This document shows positions 1 through 11,800 of a DNA stretch of 64,000 bases, piece by piece. This DNA comes from Vesta saturnalis (lineage: Eukaryota > Arthropoda > Insecta > Coleoptera > Lampyridae). Made by a program: the position numbers and the translations under genes. The stretch's first letter is position 1, and the number at the start of each line of letters is the position of its first letter. Below the pieces are notes generated by a model. That model saw only the letters and a program-made list of their open reading frames with translations. It was not told where the DNA came from and did no database searches. The DNA lies in assembly GCA_036346205.1 (NCBI GenBank), contig JARFJB010002087.1:10265001-10329000 (forward strand). The letters are read 5' to 3'.

Positions 1-548
<548 letters not shown>

Positions 549-554
<6 letters not shown>

Positions 555-783
555 ACTCAGTGGTAAAGGTGTCAGACTTGTAAGTGAAAGTACCAAGTTC
601 GAATCTCAGAGTAGTCGGGAAAAAACCTTAACATATGAATTCGAGTCAAGTCTCAGGACTAAGCCTAATGACGGAAGCAGAGTCCGCTTCCGAAACATCG
701 CGCTCAAAAGCAAAAACTGGAAATAGGCCGATAAACTCAACTAATATGAAACTACAGTTACAAAACACTTATAATACAGAATT
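549..783 (+). mobile_element. tRNA-derived SINE
   Basis: The first 70 bases resemble a degenerate tRNA. They show a D-arm-like CTCAGTGGTAAAGG, an anticodon-arm loop CTTGTAA (a Thr-UGU-like anticodon) and a T-arm box AGTTCGAATCT, which fit internal pol III A and B boxes. An unrelated body follows. Its last 65-70 bases, starting near 715 with GGAAATAGGCCGAT, recur at 3496-3560. Head plus shared tail is the usual SINE plan. No target-site duplication is visible because the left flank is TA repeat. The tRNA origin is inferred from boxes and loop; the acceptor stem has decayed. Confidence 0.65.
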
Positions 784-2305
784 AGTCTTTCATAGATTAA
801 ATATTATTTAACAGTCATGTAAGTTGCATCCAGAACTCCTTTAAAGGAAACAGTGATAATGCTCTAGTGAGATAAATTGAATTTAATAGACATTTTTTAA
901 TTTTTAACCCTTAATTAAATTAAGAAAACTTAAAACAAGTAGGTAATGAAAAGAACAAGAAATAAAATTGTTGTATATTCTGCTGGTTAGTACTCTAAAC
1001 TAAATTTGGCAGAATGAGCGTCACCAGAAAAAGGAATTATATTTATACTTTAAACTCAAATCTCTGTTTAGACATTTTTTAATGTGTGAAATTTTTGCCG
1101 CCTGCCAATCTTCTAAAAATGTAATCTTGAGTTTTGAACACTAACCGTTAATTTTATGATTGTATGAATTTATTCATAATAGCAAGAAAAAAATACTTAA
1201 TCTGCTTCACTTGTTCTTTCATTTGCTTGTTTTGATATGTTGTTAAAGATAATAATGTAATAACGGTGTTTTGTTATAAAATTTATATCTACTATCTAGT
1301 AAGATCTAGATAGTGAAGAGTGAAGGCATAGTATTGTGAAAGATGAACATAAAGAATGATTACAACTATGCAATCATGACTTTACAAAATTTAAAATTAT
1401 TTTAGCACGTTACTCATATATTTCATAAATTTCACTTTCTGCATTGTAATTTTTAATCTTTTAAGCTGATATATCTTTTATTGTTTGCTCGGATATACAT
1501 GTAATTAAGCGCCATATGGCTTGTAGGTTTAAACAGACTTTCTTTTGATACATATTATAGCTTAGTCATATTTCATTTTTTTTTAAAGCGTACTTAACTT
1601 TATTTGTGCCAATTTTTTATACCTAAATGAATTGGTCTAAAACAATTAGGAATTGGGAAATATAAATTTGTGCTGTGTCTGAGCACCATTCACTTGATCT
1701 TTGTTTTCAATTGACAGTAATTCGGTTTAATTTTGCTAATGGGTTTCCAACTTATTCGATTTTTTTGGTCGGTCCAGTAATAAATTCTGTAATGGAGAAT
1801 CGATCAATTATGGCGACTTTGTTGTTATCACTTTCAAATGCTTTCAAAATTTGTTGATCGAATCGGTGAGAGGAGGTGATTTAACGATAATTATAAAGTC
1901 CAATTTTTGTATGTTTGGAGTTTGGCATATTTTAAGAAACACGTTTTGACTGCACATTGGTTTTTATACGTACATCCTAAAACAGCAAATAATGATGTTT
2001 AGTTTTTCAATTGGGTTATTTAAAAAAAATGTATCCATTGTTTTTTATGTATTTTAAAACTTTATAATAATAGCCGATGCAAAAAACTCTTAAAAAATTT
2101 TTTTTTTACTTATATACAATTTAAAATTGATAACATTTTAAAAATAATCACGTGACTACAAACGCGCCATGATTGGTCGCCATGTTTGTGTCGGCATAAT
2201 GTTAAATTAATTCTCAATAGTACAGTTTCAACGGCTTCTACATATAAATTGACCAAATATATCCGAAATTTAGTGCAAAAAAATTATTTATAATAGCTTG
2301 TTTAG
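784..2305. other. AT-rich intergenic, no gene recognised
   Basis: No frame here resembles a known family. A perfect 9-bp stem with 6-nt loop lies at 1291-1314 (ACTATCTAG / CTAGATAGT). A 60-residue plus-strand frame at 1675-1857 has no recognisable domain. Confidence 0.5.
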
Positions 2306-2958
2306 TCATGTGTGATAAAGTTTACGGTTAGGTTTACAACTAAACTTGTGCGGTACTACATCAACTCTAATTTTTGCTCTACTTCCCATTGTAGTATAGT
2401 AAATATAATTCTCCATGTCTTCGTTCAGCTAAAAAAACGTCAAATCATGAGAATTATTTAAATGACATTATAACAACGGAAGAACCATCATTATATACAC
2501 TTTTAAAATTTCAATTTCGTATAGTGCATAACCTAGCGTGTATTTAAGATACAAAATACTAAATTAAACCGAAACCATTCAATAACCGTGTACAAATTTA
2601 TTATTTAATCGTTTTAAATTATTCATAGAAATTTTTTTGATGCTATGATTTTTAAAAGTTATGATTCTGGAGTTTAGTTCAAAAATTTTATTATCGAATT
2701 CTATTTATTTAATTTATACGTTTACATAAATAATTATTAATTACTATATTATTATAAAATACTTACATTAAAATGATGTTCACGACAACAAAAATTTGAT
2801 GTTGTTTTGGGATTAGGTCGTCGCACTGCTTGAAACCATTTATTTCGACGTTTTAACATCTTGTGGAACATATAAAAACATTTTTTGGGGAGTTGTTTTT
2901 GTAGTATATTCGTACATAATGGTACAAAGGAAGCACGATAACTTTTAAGGTTTGACAT
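2306..2958 (-). CDS. THAP-type zinc-finger mini-protein, two exons
   Basis: I read a spliced 104-residue protein on the minus strand. Exon 1 (2958-2767) encodes 64 residues from the ATG at 2958. It ends in a THAP-like segment with a KRRNKWFQAVRR core and the FCCREHHFN cluster, and a consensus GTAAGT donor follows at 2766-2761. Exon 2 (2428-2306) begins after a TTTTTTTAG acceptor, continues in phase 0 as LNEDMENYIYY..MGS..KIRVDVVPH, and ends at TGA 2308-2306. The bridging FN|LNEDMEN matches what I recall of insect THAP proteins, which supports the 338-nt intron. THAP domains are C2CH zinc DNA-binding modules often derived from P-element-type transposases. Here the first zinc Cys is Ser10 (TCC), with C15, C57/C58 and H61/H62 left. 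The protein also stops soon after the domain, so it may be a decayed or domesticated copy. Confidence 0.62.
2429..2766 (-). other. Intron of the THAP-like gene
   Basis: A 338-nt intron on the minus strand. Its donor is GTAAGT (2766-2761) and its acceptor is a T-run ending in AG (2430-2429). It joins two frames in phase 0 and restores a continuous THAP C-terminal segment. Confidence 0.6.
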
Positions 2959-3474
2959 TTGTATCAATTTATTGACGATAATAAGATTTAATCGATTAAA
3001 AGTCAAAACACTATCATCTGTATGCTACGATGAGTAAAAATAAACATTGTGACATAGCACGCGCTCTGGTTTGTTCGGGAATTGTCGGCGTGTTTTCGGT
3101 ACTGGGTTCAAAAATGTATTTTTAATTTAATATAACTTTTTAATTAGAGCGAAAAAAAAACTAAAAATAGTTTTATTTATAAAACGTATTTCCATTTATT
3201 ACAAAATTTTTTTTTAAAAACCCAATTCTGATTTCACTAATGAACCCTGTCGATTCAGCTAAAAGGGTTCGTAGAAGTTGAACATACTAAAGGTAATAGA
3301 TGTAGTTGTCTTTTAAAAAGGACGCACAATAAGTTTCTGGTATTATATTGAATTTGAAGCAAATCAAGGTTTCACAGAAAGATTTAAAAAAAGTCAATAT
3401 GTACGATGTTGTACACTTTACGACGTGACTTATTTTTTTTTAATTTAATTTTTTTTCTTAGAACGTTGTTAAAC

Positions 3475-3573
3475 TCCATACCCTTATAATAAACTGTGGA
3501 AATAGGCCGATCAACTCCACCAATAGGAAACCACAGTTACAAAACACTTATAATACAGAATCCATACCCTTAT
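3475..3573 (+). mobile_element. 5'-truncated SINE copy with 13-bp target duplication
   Basis: A 73-bp insert (3488-3560) is bracketed by a perfect 13-bp direct repeat, TCCATACCCTTAT, at 3475-3487 and 3561-3573. The insert matches the 3' end of the SINE at 549-783 (about 60 of 68 positions by eye) and ends in the same CTTATAATACAGAA. This is the expected product of LINE-driven retrotransposition with 5' truncation. Confidence 0.8.
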
Positions 3574-3583
3574 TTAATAACAC

Positions 3584-4111
3584 ATGTACAACGTGAGTGG
3601 TCTATTGAATCAATCACGATTGGAACGTTATTTAATATTAGTCCAGGGAAAGGGATCGCTCTGGCTTATAAAAACGCTAACTAGTTTTCATATACTATAC
3701 CCGATACGCTACAAGTCACCTAAACACAATAAAGGGGAAAAGTTTGGTGAAGTCAGCATTATTTGCCAATTTCATAGTAAAACTAAATTGTATCGAAAAT
3801 TTCCTAGTATTTTATCTATTTTAGCTATAATTGAATACTGCGCCAATTTTTTACTGCGTAAACTTCAACGATTTTGCAATATTCTTAGCCATGACGAAGT
3901 TGGCTGGAAATTTTATCATTTAAACAAATTTACCTTTAAAATGATATTAATCTTTAATCTAAGGTATTCCACTTTACAAGCAAATATGCATGAAATAGAT
4001 CTTCTTCGTCTTTTATTTAGGCTTATGTCTATTTTTTGCACGCTTTATGGGGTTTCTCTCGAGGAGGACTACCAGCTTTCAACCCATCTTTTTGGTGGTC
4101 GGTTTTTATAA
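3584..4111 (+). other. Unrecognised 175-residue open frame
   Basis: An open frame that starts inside the SINE target duplication and ends at the edge of the RTE fragment. The protein is rich in Leu, Phe, Lys and Ile, with no domain, signal peptide or repeat that I recognise. Base composition is like the neighbouring non-coding DNA, and no splice or start context stands out. It is probably chance or part of an unidentified repeat. Coding status is doubtful. Confidence 0.15.
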
Positions 4112-4115
4112 GATC

Positions 4116-5010
4116 TACGAAACATGAATTCAGGCTTAGAGAATTCTATTGCTTTCTTAACTATTTGACGTACCACAAAGATTGCATCTATCGTAGATCG
4201 ATTTCATCGGAAGCCCTGTTGTTCTTCGCTGACATCTAAGGAGTTTTCCATTTTGTTGAGCATTATTTTTATAAATAATTTATGAACTGAGTGAATTAGA
4301 GTGATTCCTCTATAGTTTTCTGGCTTCTTCCTATCACCTTTCTTAAAAATTGGAATTGTAATACTGGTTTTCCAATCTGATGGCACAGAGTTATTCTTTA
4401 TCAGACTAAACAATTTTATATTTCCTCCATATTTTCTTAATTCATTTTTTATGTCGTCTAAGCCTGGTGCTTTCCGATTTTTTAGTTTTAACACTGCTTG
4501 AGGTATGTCTTCCTTTGTTATCGATGTTATATCATTGTCATCATATGTTCCCTGTTATCGTTTTTGTTTCTGTTACTTCGGCTTTTCTATTGCGGAGCAG
4601 TCTCCATGCTTTCTTTTGAGCGCCGTAGATATCACGTTCCATATCTTTAGTGAATGCTTCCCAACAAGATTCTTTTATTTGCCTTATTCTTCTGTTGGTG
4701 TTATTTCGTTCGTGTATGTACTTTTATTTATTCTCTAATTTTCCAGTGCTTTTGTAATTTAGATAAGCATGCCTTTTCTTTTTACTTATCTCTTTTACTT
4801 CTTCGATGTACCACGGAGTCTTAGTTTTCTTGCTTGAGTTAATATTGACTTTTCTTGTTCCAACGGCTTCCTCTGCTGATGTGATATTATCTTTTAATTT
4901 CTGCCACGCTTTATTGGCCGTGTCAGTTTCTGTTATTGAACTTGTCATAATTTTCTGTTGTACTCGTTTACTGTATAAATCTTTTGCACACGCCGAGAAA
5001 AACGGAAAAT
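4116..5010 (-). pseudogene. RTE-type LINE: reverse transcriptase half
   Basis: Minus-strand remnant of a non-LTR reverse transcriptase. Reading from about 5000 downward it gives the linker KAWQKLKDNITSAEEAVGTR and TPWYIEEVKEISKKKRHAYL, then after a gap the RT N-terminal blocks LKNRKAPGLDDIKNELRKYG, IPIFKKGD, PENYRGITL and EEQQGFR. A stop follows, then RSTIDAIFVVRQIVKKAIEF. The order and motifs match RTE-clade ORF2. It breaks at about 4116, before the catalytic YADD block, so it cannot be active. The matching endonuclease half lies just to the right in the opposite orientation. Confidence 0.85.
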
Positions 5011-5787
5011 GAGATTTAAAAAAAATTCAAAAAAATCAAACATCAGATTTTAAACATGGAATGTAATGCCTTGGTACCAACGAGACCAAGAAGTTATTAC
5101 AGAGTTAACGGAAAAAAGAATAGACATATGCTGTATCACTGAAACGGAGAAAAAAGGTAAAGGAACCTGTCAAGTGGGAGATCATGTATTAATATACAGC
5201 GGAAAACCTAATATACAAGAGGTACATCTGGTGTTGGTATGTTAATACATACACGCCATGAACAGTGGATTGATGAAATTTACTATGTAAATGATAGGAT
5301 ACTTATTGTTAATCTGTTCATATTTTAAGCCTATACGTCCCAGACATTAGCAAAGAAAGAGTCGAAAGTGCATAATTCTATGAAAAATTTCAAGATGAAG
5401 TAGATAAAATCCCGCAAAATCAACAAATTATATTAATGTGTGATCTAAATGCACGGATAGGAAATTATGTAATACCAAGAGTTAAACAACGCTTCAACGA
5501 AGAAACGCAAAATGACAATGGCTATTTTCTAACCGAATTCTGCACCCAAAACAATCTTAGAGTAAATACGTTTTTTGACCACGACACGTACTGGTACAAG
5601 AGGGCATAAATCGGTTATTGACTAAATCATAACCAATCGATGTGTCACACCTGATCAAATTCTAGATGTACGAACCTTGAACTCTGCCGACGTGGGAGGT
5701 GACCACAGGTTATTAATGTGTAAAATAAGAATGACAAGTACTGGACATACAACATCTCAACCAATATACATAGAGAAAATAATCATA

Positions 5788-6890
5788 CGAGGGTTGCCCA
5801 ATAAATAATGCCTCACAAATTTTTTTGCAGTGGAAAACGTTTCTGAGAAATGTACAAATTGAGGGTCGACTTACTTGAAGTTTGCCGCGTGTGTATGCAA
5901 AGTTTCATTTTCTTCCGACAGATAGCGTAAGTTTTAAATGGCGTCATAAACAACGTGCTGTGATTTAATTTCTCGTGGCAGAGAAAGAAACCGTGGGGAA
6001 TATTCATAAACGTTTGTGCAAAGTATACGGAACATCTGCAGTCAGAAGGAGTATCGTTGATTGCTAGGCACAGCGGATGAAAGAATCAGAGAGCGGGAAC
6101 AGCTACCTCGGCTTGCACGCCTGACATGTTGCAGCGGGCTGATGTTGTCATTCGAGAGGATCGACGCATTACGACTCGGCAATTGGCACTGAAGCTGTCG
6201 TTAAACAAAGGAAGTGTGGATGCGATTATCAATGAGCTCGGATACAGTAAAGTGTGTGCAAGATGGGTTCCTCGGTGTCTTACTGTCGATCACAAATTCC
6301 AAAGAAAAGACATTGCTTCCGATTTGCTGCAACGCTTTGTAGCTGATAGAGAGGCCTTCTTGTCCCAGATTGTAACAGGTGATGAAACGTGGGTGCATCA
6401 CTTTGAGCCCGAAACCAAAAGACAATCGATGGAATGACGTTCACTCTTTACAGACGAAAAATTCAAAACAGTTCCTTCACCCGGAAAGTCATTATCACAG
6501 TATTTTGGGATTGCGAGGGCGTAATTCTCGTTGATGTGATGCCAAAAGGCGGTACCATTAATTCAGAAAGTTCCGTCAAAACATTAGACTAACTTAAGCA
6601 GCGCTTCCGGCGACTGCAGCGCCATGTCAACTCAGGGGAGGTTTTCATTCAGCACGATAACGCTCGTCCCCACAAATTTGAGGACGTCTGCCCACGTCGC
6701 CAAACAGGGCTGGACAGTGTTACCCCATCCAGCCTGTAGTCCCCATTTGGCTTCTACTTTTTTGGGCCACTGAAGAATGCCATTCTTGGAAGATATTTCG
6801 AAGACGACGAAGAGGTGATTCACGCAGTATATTTCAATTTTGTTAAAAAAAAAGAAAAAATATGGGGCATTATTTATTGGGCAACCCTCG
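5788..6890 (+). mobile_element. mariner element (1,103 bp) inserted in the RTE
   Basis: Terminal inverted repeats of about 26 bp start CGAGGGTTGCCCAATAAATA on the left, and the right end is their near-perfect reverse complement. TA is duplicated at 5786-5787 and 6891-6892. Size, TIR and TA target fit the mariner family. Removing the element joins two parts of the RTE reading frame. Confidence 0.95.
5938..6840 (+). pseudogene. mariner transposase pseudogene (DD34D type)
   Basis: Homologous blocks run in order: VAEKETVGNIHKRLCKVYGT (N-terminal helix-turn-helix), DRRITTRQLALKLSLNKGSV and YSKVCARWVPRCLTVDHK. The D1 block TGDETWVHHFEPETKRQS and FWDCEGVILVDVMPKGG follow, then the D2 block QHDNARPH. 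At the D3 block the sequence reads SPHLASTF..., where mariners have SPDLAPSDFHLF, so the third Asp is gone through a small deletion. There are also early stops, frameshifts, and a truncated C-terminus that runs into the TIR. The DNA termini look better preserved than the enzyme, as expected of a copy that moved non-autonomously. Confidence 0.92.
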
Positions 6891-6990
6891 TAGAATCACT
6901 GGAGAATGACAGTACTAAATTTTTAATTCGAAATCAAAGACAAAGAATTTTGCTAATTAGTAAAGAATTTCGATGTTATCTATTTTGGAA

Positions 6991-7086
6991 TCAGTAATTA
7001 ATTACAAAAACACACTTTAAACTGAAATTCTTCTAGTAAAGCGTTAACTCTTTATCAATTTGATTTTTTTATTCCAAGGCGTTGTT
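6991..7086. other. Junction between RTE remnant and piggyBac remnant
   Basis: About 100 bases of AT-rich sequence with a TTAA at 7043-7046. This might be the left target site of the piggyBac, but the expected CCC terminal bases are not there, so the left boundary is unresolved. Confidence 0.3.
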
Positions 7087-8299
7087 ATACTAGATTTCAA
7101 ATATACCATTATATTTCCATCTTATTTGTTTCTGGTTATGAAACGTACTCATTTGAATGACCTTCTTGTATTTTTTTGGAATATAAGACACAACTGCGGT
7201 ATCTTTAGTAAAATAAAATTTGGAACTATGCACAACATTATTTACTTCCATGACAGGTAGCTCAGGCTTGCTTTTCCTGACACTCCCTAACATAGTAAGA
7301 TTTCTTTTGAGAAGCATTTGACCCAATTTATACGATGTAAAGAAATTGTCACAAGTTACATTTTGACCTCTTAGTCCATAAGTAAGGTCTAAAACTACTC
7401 TCAGCCCCTGATCCTTCTCAGGTTTTCCCCCAGGTGGTTTTCCCGTATATACTTGAACTTCTAAAGCATAAGAACTTGCACTATCACAAAGCGTCCATAT
7501 TTTGATGCCATATTTTGCTGGCTTGCTTGGTGTATACTGCTTGAATGGACAAAGACCTCTAAATGCAACCAGCTGCTCGTCCACAGTTACGTTTTGCCCA
7601 GGGTTGTACAATTTTGGTAGTATTTCAGCCCATCTGTCCCAAAATTCTCTAATAGGAGCCAACTTATCCCGTAACCTTCTTTCTTGAGGATATTCTTTAT
7701 TATCAAACCGTAAGACGCGTAATATATAATAAAATCGTTTCAACGACATTGTTGCGCGAAAAAGAGGTCTGCCTGTTTCTGCATTCCACAAACTTCTGGT
7801 AGATTCATCATGCGATCTGTAAACTCCTCCTAACAGTAACAAACCGATGTACGCCTGCAACGTAATGTCATCTAATTCTTGCCACTTGTCACCGTACACT
7901 CTACGACCTTCGATGTTAGTCATTTTCAAAATTATATTTTCCAGAGAACTATTGAAAAATAGCTGAAATGTAGATTTTACATCCTGGACTCGTGCATTGC
8001 TGTATCTAGTTGGACCTGGAGCGACTTTTATGATATTTGCACTAGTTTCGCGCTCTGATTGAGGAAATCGATCTAACATCCAAGTTATGGCATTATCTTT
8101 AGATTGAGCCGATTGAGCAGGTGGCATCAATTGCGTAGGATTTGTCCGTCCAGCATCGTTGAAAAAATCATCGTCTGACTGTTCATAATCACTATCTTCA
8201 CTGATATGATCTTCCTCTTCAGAAGCTTCATCGTCAGTAATGTCACTCAAATTATCAATAAGTTTTTCTAAGTCTTCGCCACTAAGATATTTTTGCCAT
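7087..8299 (-). pseudogene. piggyBac transposase pseudogene
   Basis: An almost uninterrupted minus-strand frame of about 385 residues with the piggyBac domain: an acidic N-terminus (TDDEASEEEDHISEDSDYEQ), then LQAYIGLLLLGGVYRS, RFYYILRVLRFD and LYNPGQNVTVDEQLVAFRG (first catalytic Asp, about residue 224). KPAKYGIKIW and NVTCDNFFTS follow (second Asp, about residue 301). The frame is lost after SYIPKKYKK, so the third Asp (the GVD..D block) and the Cys-rich tail are missing. The likely true start is the ATG at 8299-8297, giving MA then K; one extra A in an A-run shifts the frame before YLSGEDLEKLIDNL, so the long frame has no ATG of its own. A truncated, probably inactive copy of rather recent age. 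Confidence 0.92.
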
Positions 8300-8802
8300 T
8301 ATTGTTATTTCAGCACTAGTAGTACGTACAACAAACCGCACTTTACTCTGCAACGTAGCAAACAAAACTGTCGGTTGTATACTGCGATATGATATTTATA
8401 CCTGCTGCAAGTTGCAAGCCTGTTCCTGTTTCGACTTGCACACGCGGTTACAGACCTGCCGAAAATGCTGTAGTAACTCACAGGTACATTTAAACAAGTA
8501 TGTGATGATATGCATATTATCTATCCTCAAATTTCAATATAACATAATTGGAAATAAAAATTTATACGTCTTACTAATGTATTACAGCCTTGGATCATAA
8601 TGACACGAGGAACATCAATGTAACAATCATGTTTAAAAAAATAAGGAAAACAAAATTATTAAAACAAACAAGCCACCTCATTCTTCAATGGATTAGAAAC
8701 AAAGTCATTAACTACGAAGTTTAAATATTAATAAACAAAATAGTTATCTAAACAACAATTTGATTTCGGGTCATATAGACCCGAAGGTAACAACAGGGTT
8801 AA
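7087..8802 (-). mobile_element. piggyBac-type element, right end intact
   Basis: The 5' end of the element (high coordinates) is a TTAA at 8799-8802. Read on the minus strand it is followed by CCCTGTTGTTACC and a palindrome, CGGGTC-ATATA-GACCCG (8768-8784). TTAA target, CCC terminus and subterminal GACCC palindrome are typical of piggyBac. The opposite end has lost its TIR together with the last third of the gene. Confidence 0.85.
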
Positions 8803-11800
8803 ACACTGGTTAACAGAAGATTGTTTAATATTTTACATTTTACTAATTTCTTTAACACTAACGTTTGGATTTTCTACTACCGATAGGGTAACCACAAGCT
8901 GATTTTCTTCGTCTAGAGCTCTTTTGTTTCTGGACTTTTTTCGTACAGTACACCTGTTCGTTCAAATCTTTCTTTGAGATTTTCAAGGAACCTTCTATCG
9001 GGTTAGTTTTTATTTTGAAACTTTTGAGCGTATACTTGGGTTGCAAAAAGGCAATTTCTACCACTTTCACCAATACAAAATGTCATAGTATAATAAATGA
9101 AAGAACAATGTTCACAGCCAACTATTTTGATTAAAGTCATTACCTACATACATTTTGATATAATTTGTATTACCTATAATAAATGGAATTCATATTAAAA
9201 TTAACTATAGCACAGTATTCACGATTTGCTCAAATTCACAATACAAACGTTTTAAATTTTCATTTTCCAGCCTGCCCAAAATTGGGTACTAAGTAAACAT
9301 TTGTATTTTTCTAACACAAGTTCCTACAAACGTTTCGACAATTTTCAAAATAATTCTCTGCAGTTAATTTTATGATACACAAACAAAAATTGTGGAGCAC
9401 CCTGTACGGTATTGCGTTTTTTTAAGTTAAAATTTAAATACGTTATTTATTCTTTCTGAAAGACTTTACTATAAGCGCATATTCAAAAAATTTGCCATTT
9501 TGTAAAAACCTCACTATTTAGATCAGCGCAATTTTTATGAAAACATAATTTTTTCTCTAACCTCAAAACCCTTATAAATAAGTCAATAAACCTAATATCG
9601 ATGTAAAATAGATTTATAGAGGAACCCAAAAATGTAGTAAATGTACAGAGTGTGCTATTTAAAAAAATCTTACAAGACGTTGTATATTTGAAAATAATTT
9701 CTTAAAGTACCCCAGTTTGTCTCATTAACGATTTTCTAAGTCATTTTTGCGACAAATCACCTCCGACGTAGTCGAGCGTTAGGATAACCCACAAATTTAC
9801 TTCTAACGGGACCCAATGGATTAATTTTCAGTAAGGGCGGCTTAAATACAGTTTCGTTATCCATTTTTTTTTAACACAAATTTATTACAATATGTATCCC
9901 AGTACAAGAAAAACGGAGGGAAGATTTAAAAAAAATGATATAGGAATAACAACTTACACTAGCTATAACATAAAAATAACTATAAAAATTTAGAATAACC
10001 CTTTACCATCACAACACAATTAATTCGGTATGACAAATGATATTTTTATATTAATATTTTAATTATTTTTAAAACTGTATGGCATAATACGCATAAATTA
10101 ACTGGTTCGAATCTGGTAAAAGTTAAACTTTCTTTTAATTCAATAAAGATTTGTATTTTATTATATTTTAGTAAGGTACAGTGGTGTAGGTTCAGTATAT
10201 TTTAAAATCGAAATTGATGGTTTCATGGAGAATCCAGTAATATAAATCATGTTTAATGCAGCATCCAGTGATGTAAATTATTTTGAAAAATATATGTTTC
10301 TTTAAAGTTAAAATTTGAGATTTGTTTTACAGAGTTATGCACGGTTTTTTTAGATAATAATAAGAAAATATGGATTATGTTTCAATGTTCATAATAGTGG
10401 CTAGTTTAATAAAAAAAACCAGAAAGGTAAGCTATTTTAAAAAATAATCTTTCCTTTATAATTAGAGCTTTGTGTTAGAGCGCCGTGGCACTTAATCTGA
10501 AAATTTTGATTCTAAAATTATATTGTAATATTAGTCTGTTGCATTCATTTATATGGGAATTGCAAAAATTGACTCAGTTTTTTTAGATTAAAGACGCAAA
10601 CACAGTATTAAAAATCTAGGCATGCCATCTATTGCACTTGATAAACAATCACATACTTTTGTATTTTTTCATGCATATAATTCGAAATCAAAATATGTAC
10701 AATTAGTTTCAATTATTTTTGTGGCAAATCAAATTAAACCTACCTAAATCAATTAAAAGTAAAAATGAAAGTAAAATTAATGTCTTTTTTCTTGCATATA
10801 ATTTACATCTATATATCACATTATTAAATTAATTACAGTATGAAGTTCCATGATTCGCATAATTTAAATAAATAAATAACAAATATTTCACATTTTTGTT
10901 CAATTTGTTATAAGAGTTCTATATGTCTAATATATTAACGCTTCTAACTTTCTAATAAAGTATTATTCTGATCTAGATCAAACTAGAATTAAATCTATTT
11001 TTGCCTGCTTTATTGCTGTGCTAATGGTTATTTAGCGTACAGGGAATTCTTTTTCAGGGTGCGTTTTTATTAATGTTGGTAATATGCTTCATATAAATTT
11101 TAGTCCTTGGACTTAATTGCCTTTGGCTACTAGTATACAGGTGACAATTTACACTCATTAAAGATAAACGAGGTCAACCACGTAATTTTGATTTATCATT
11201 TAAATGCATATTAAATTCGGATGATGTTACCGTATTGTTGTAATTAAATTTAAAACAATAAAATGAGTGTATTTACTTCTAGTTGTAAAATTACTCGGTA
11301 TTTTTTATTTTCTACATTTTTGACTGCGAGTGATGTAATATTTGTAATACGCAATCTTTTGCTAACAGCTTTTGGTAAAGTGTGACTAAATTATGTTTTT
11401 TTTTCAGTAAGAAGAATTCAATTGTGCTTAGAACTCAACTTTCAGTACGCGTTCATAGCATTATAGGTAAGATACTACATTTTCGTATTAATAATTAACA
11501 TATACTTTTTTATAAATCTAGTTTTCAGTTACATATCTCTAAAATAGCATAGAAATGTTTTTAAAATGTACATTAAGTTTAGGTCTAGTGGCGTATATAA
11601 ACAAATAGCTTTATTAAATCCTTTTTATGTGACCTCTTTTAAGCTAGCAAGACCAAATGATCAGAATCAAACGAAACCGATCAGATTATTTAGTACTTAT
11701 TTTGTACTAGTTTGTACCATTAATAAAAATTTTGGACTACATGCCGTTTTTAAAAACACTCGTGGCGCTGTCACCTTAAGACAAGCTAGCAGGACCACAA

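Larger units (their letters stand above)
5036..6990 (+). pseudogene. RTE-type LINE: apurinic endonuclease half, split by a mariner
   Basis: Plus-strand remnant of an RTE endonuclease domain. It opens with WNVMPWYQRDQEVITEL, then IDICCITETEKKGKG, then GVGMLIHTRHEQWIDEIYYV and DRILIVNL after a frameshift. Next come SLYVPDISKERVESA, IILMCDLNARIGNY (the catalytic DLNARIG block), VKQRFNEETQNDNG and DVRTLNSADVGGDHRLLMCK (the C-terminal D-H block). In-frame stops and at least three frameshifts kill it. The sequence IYIEKIII is interrupted at 5786 by a TA-flanked mariner and resumes at 6893 as ESLENDSTKFLIRNQRQRI. It ends at about the ORF position where the minus-strand half begins. Confidence 0.85.

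Noticed and set aside
1675..1857. Open frame at 1.7 kb considered as a further THAP gene exon
   Set aside because: Wrong strand for the THAP gene, and neither strand gives a recognisable continuation; the spliced THAP frame already has its stop at 2306.
6201..6425. 74-residue minus frame
   Set aside because: Antisense shadow of the mariner transposase.
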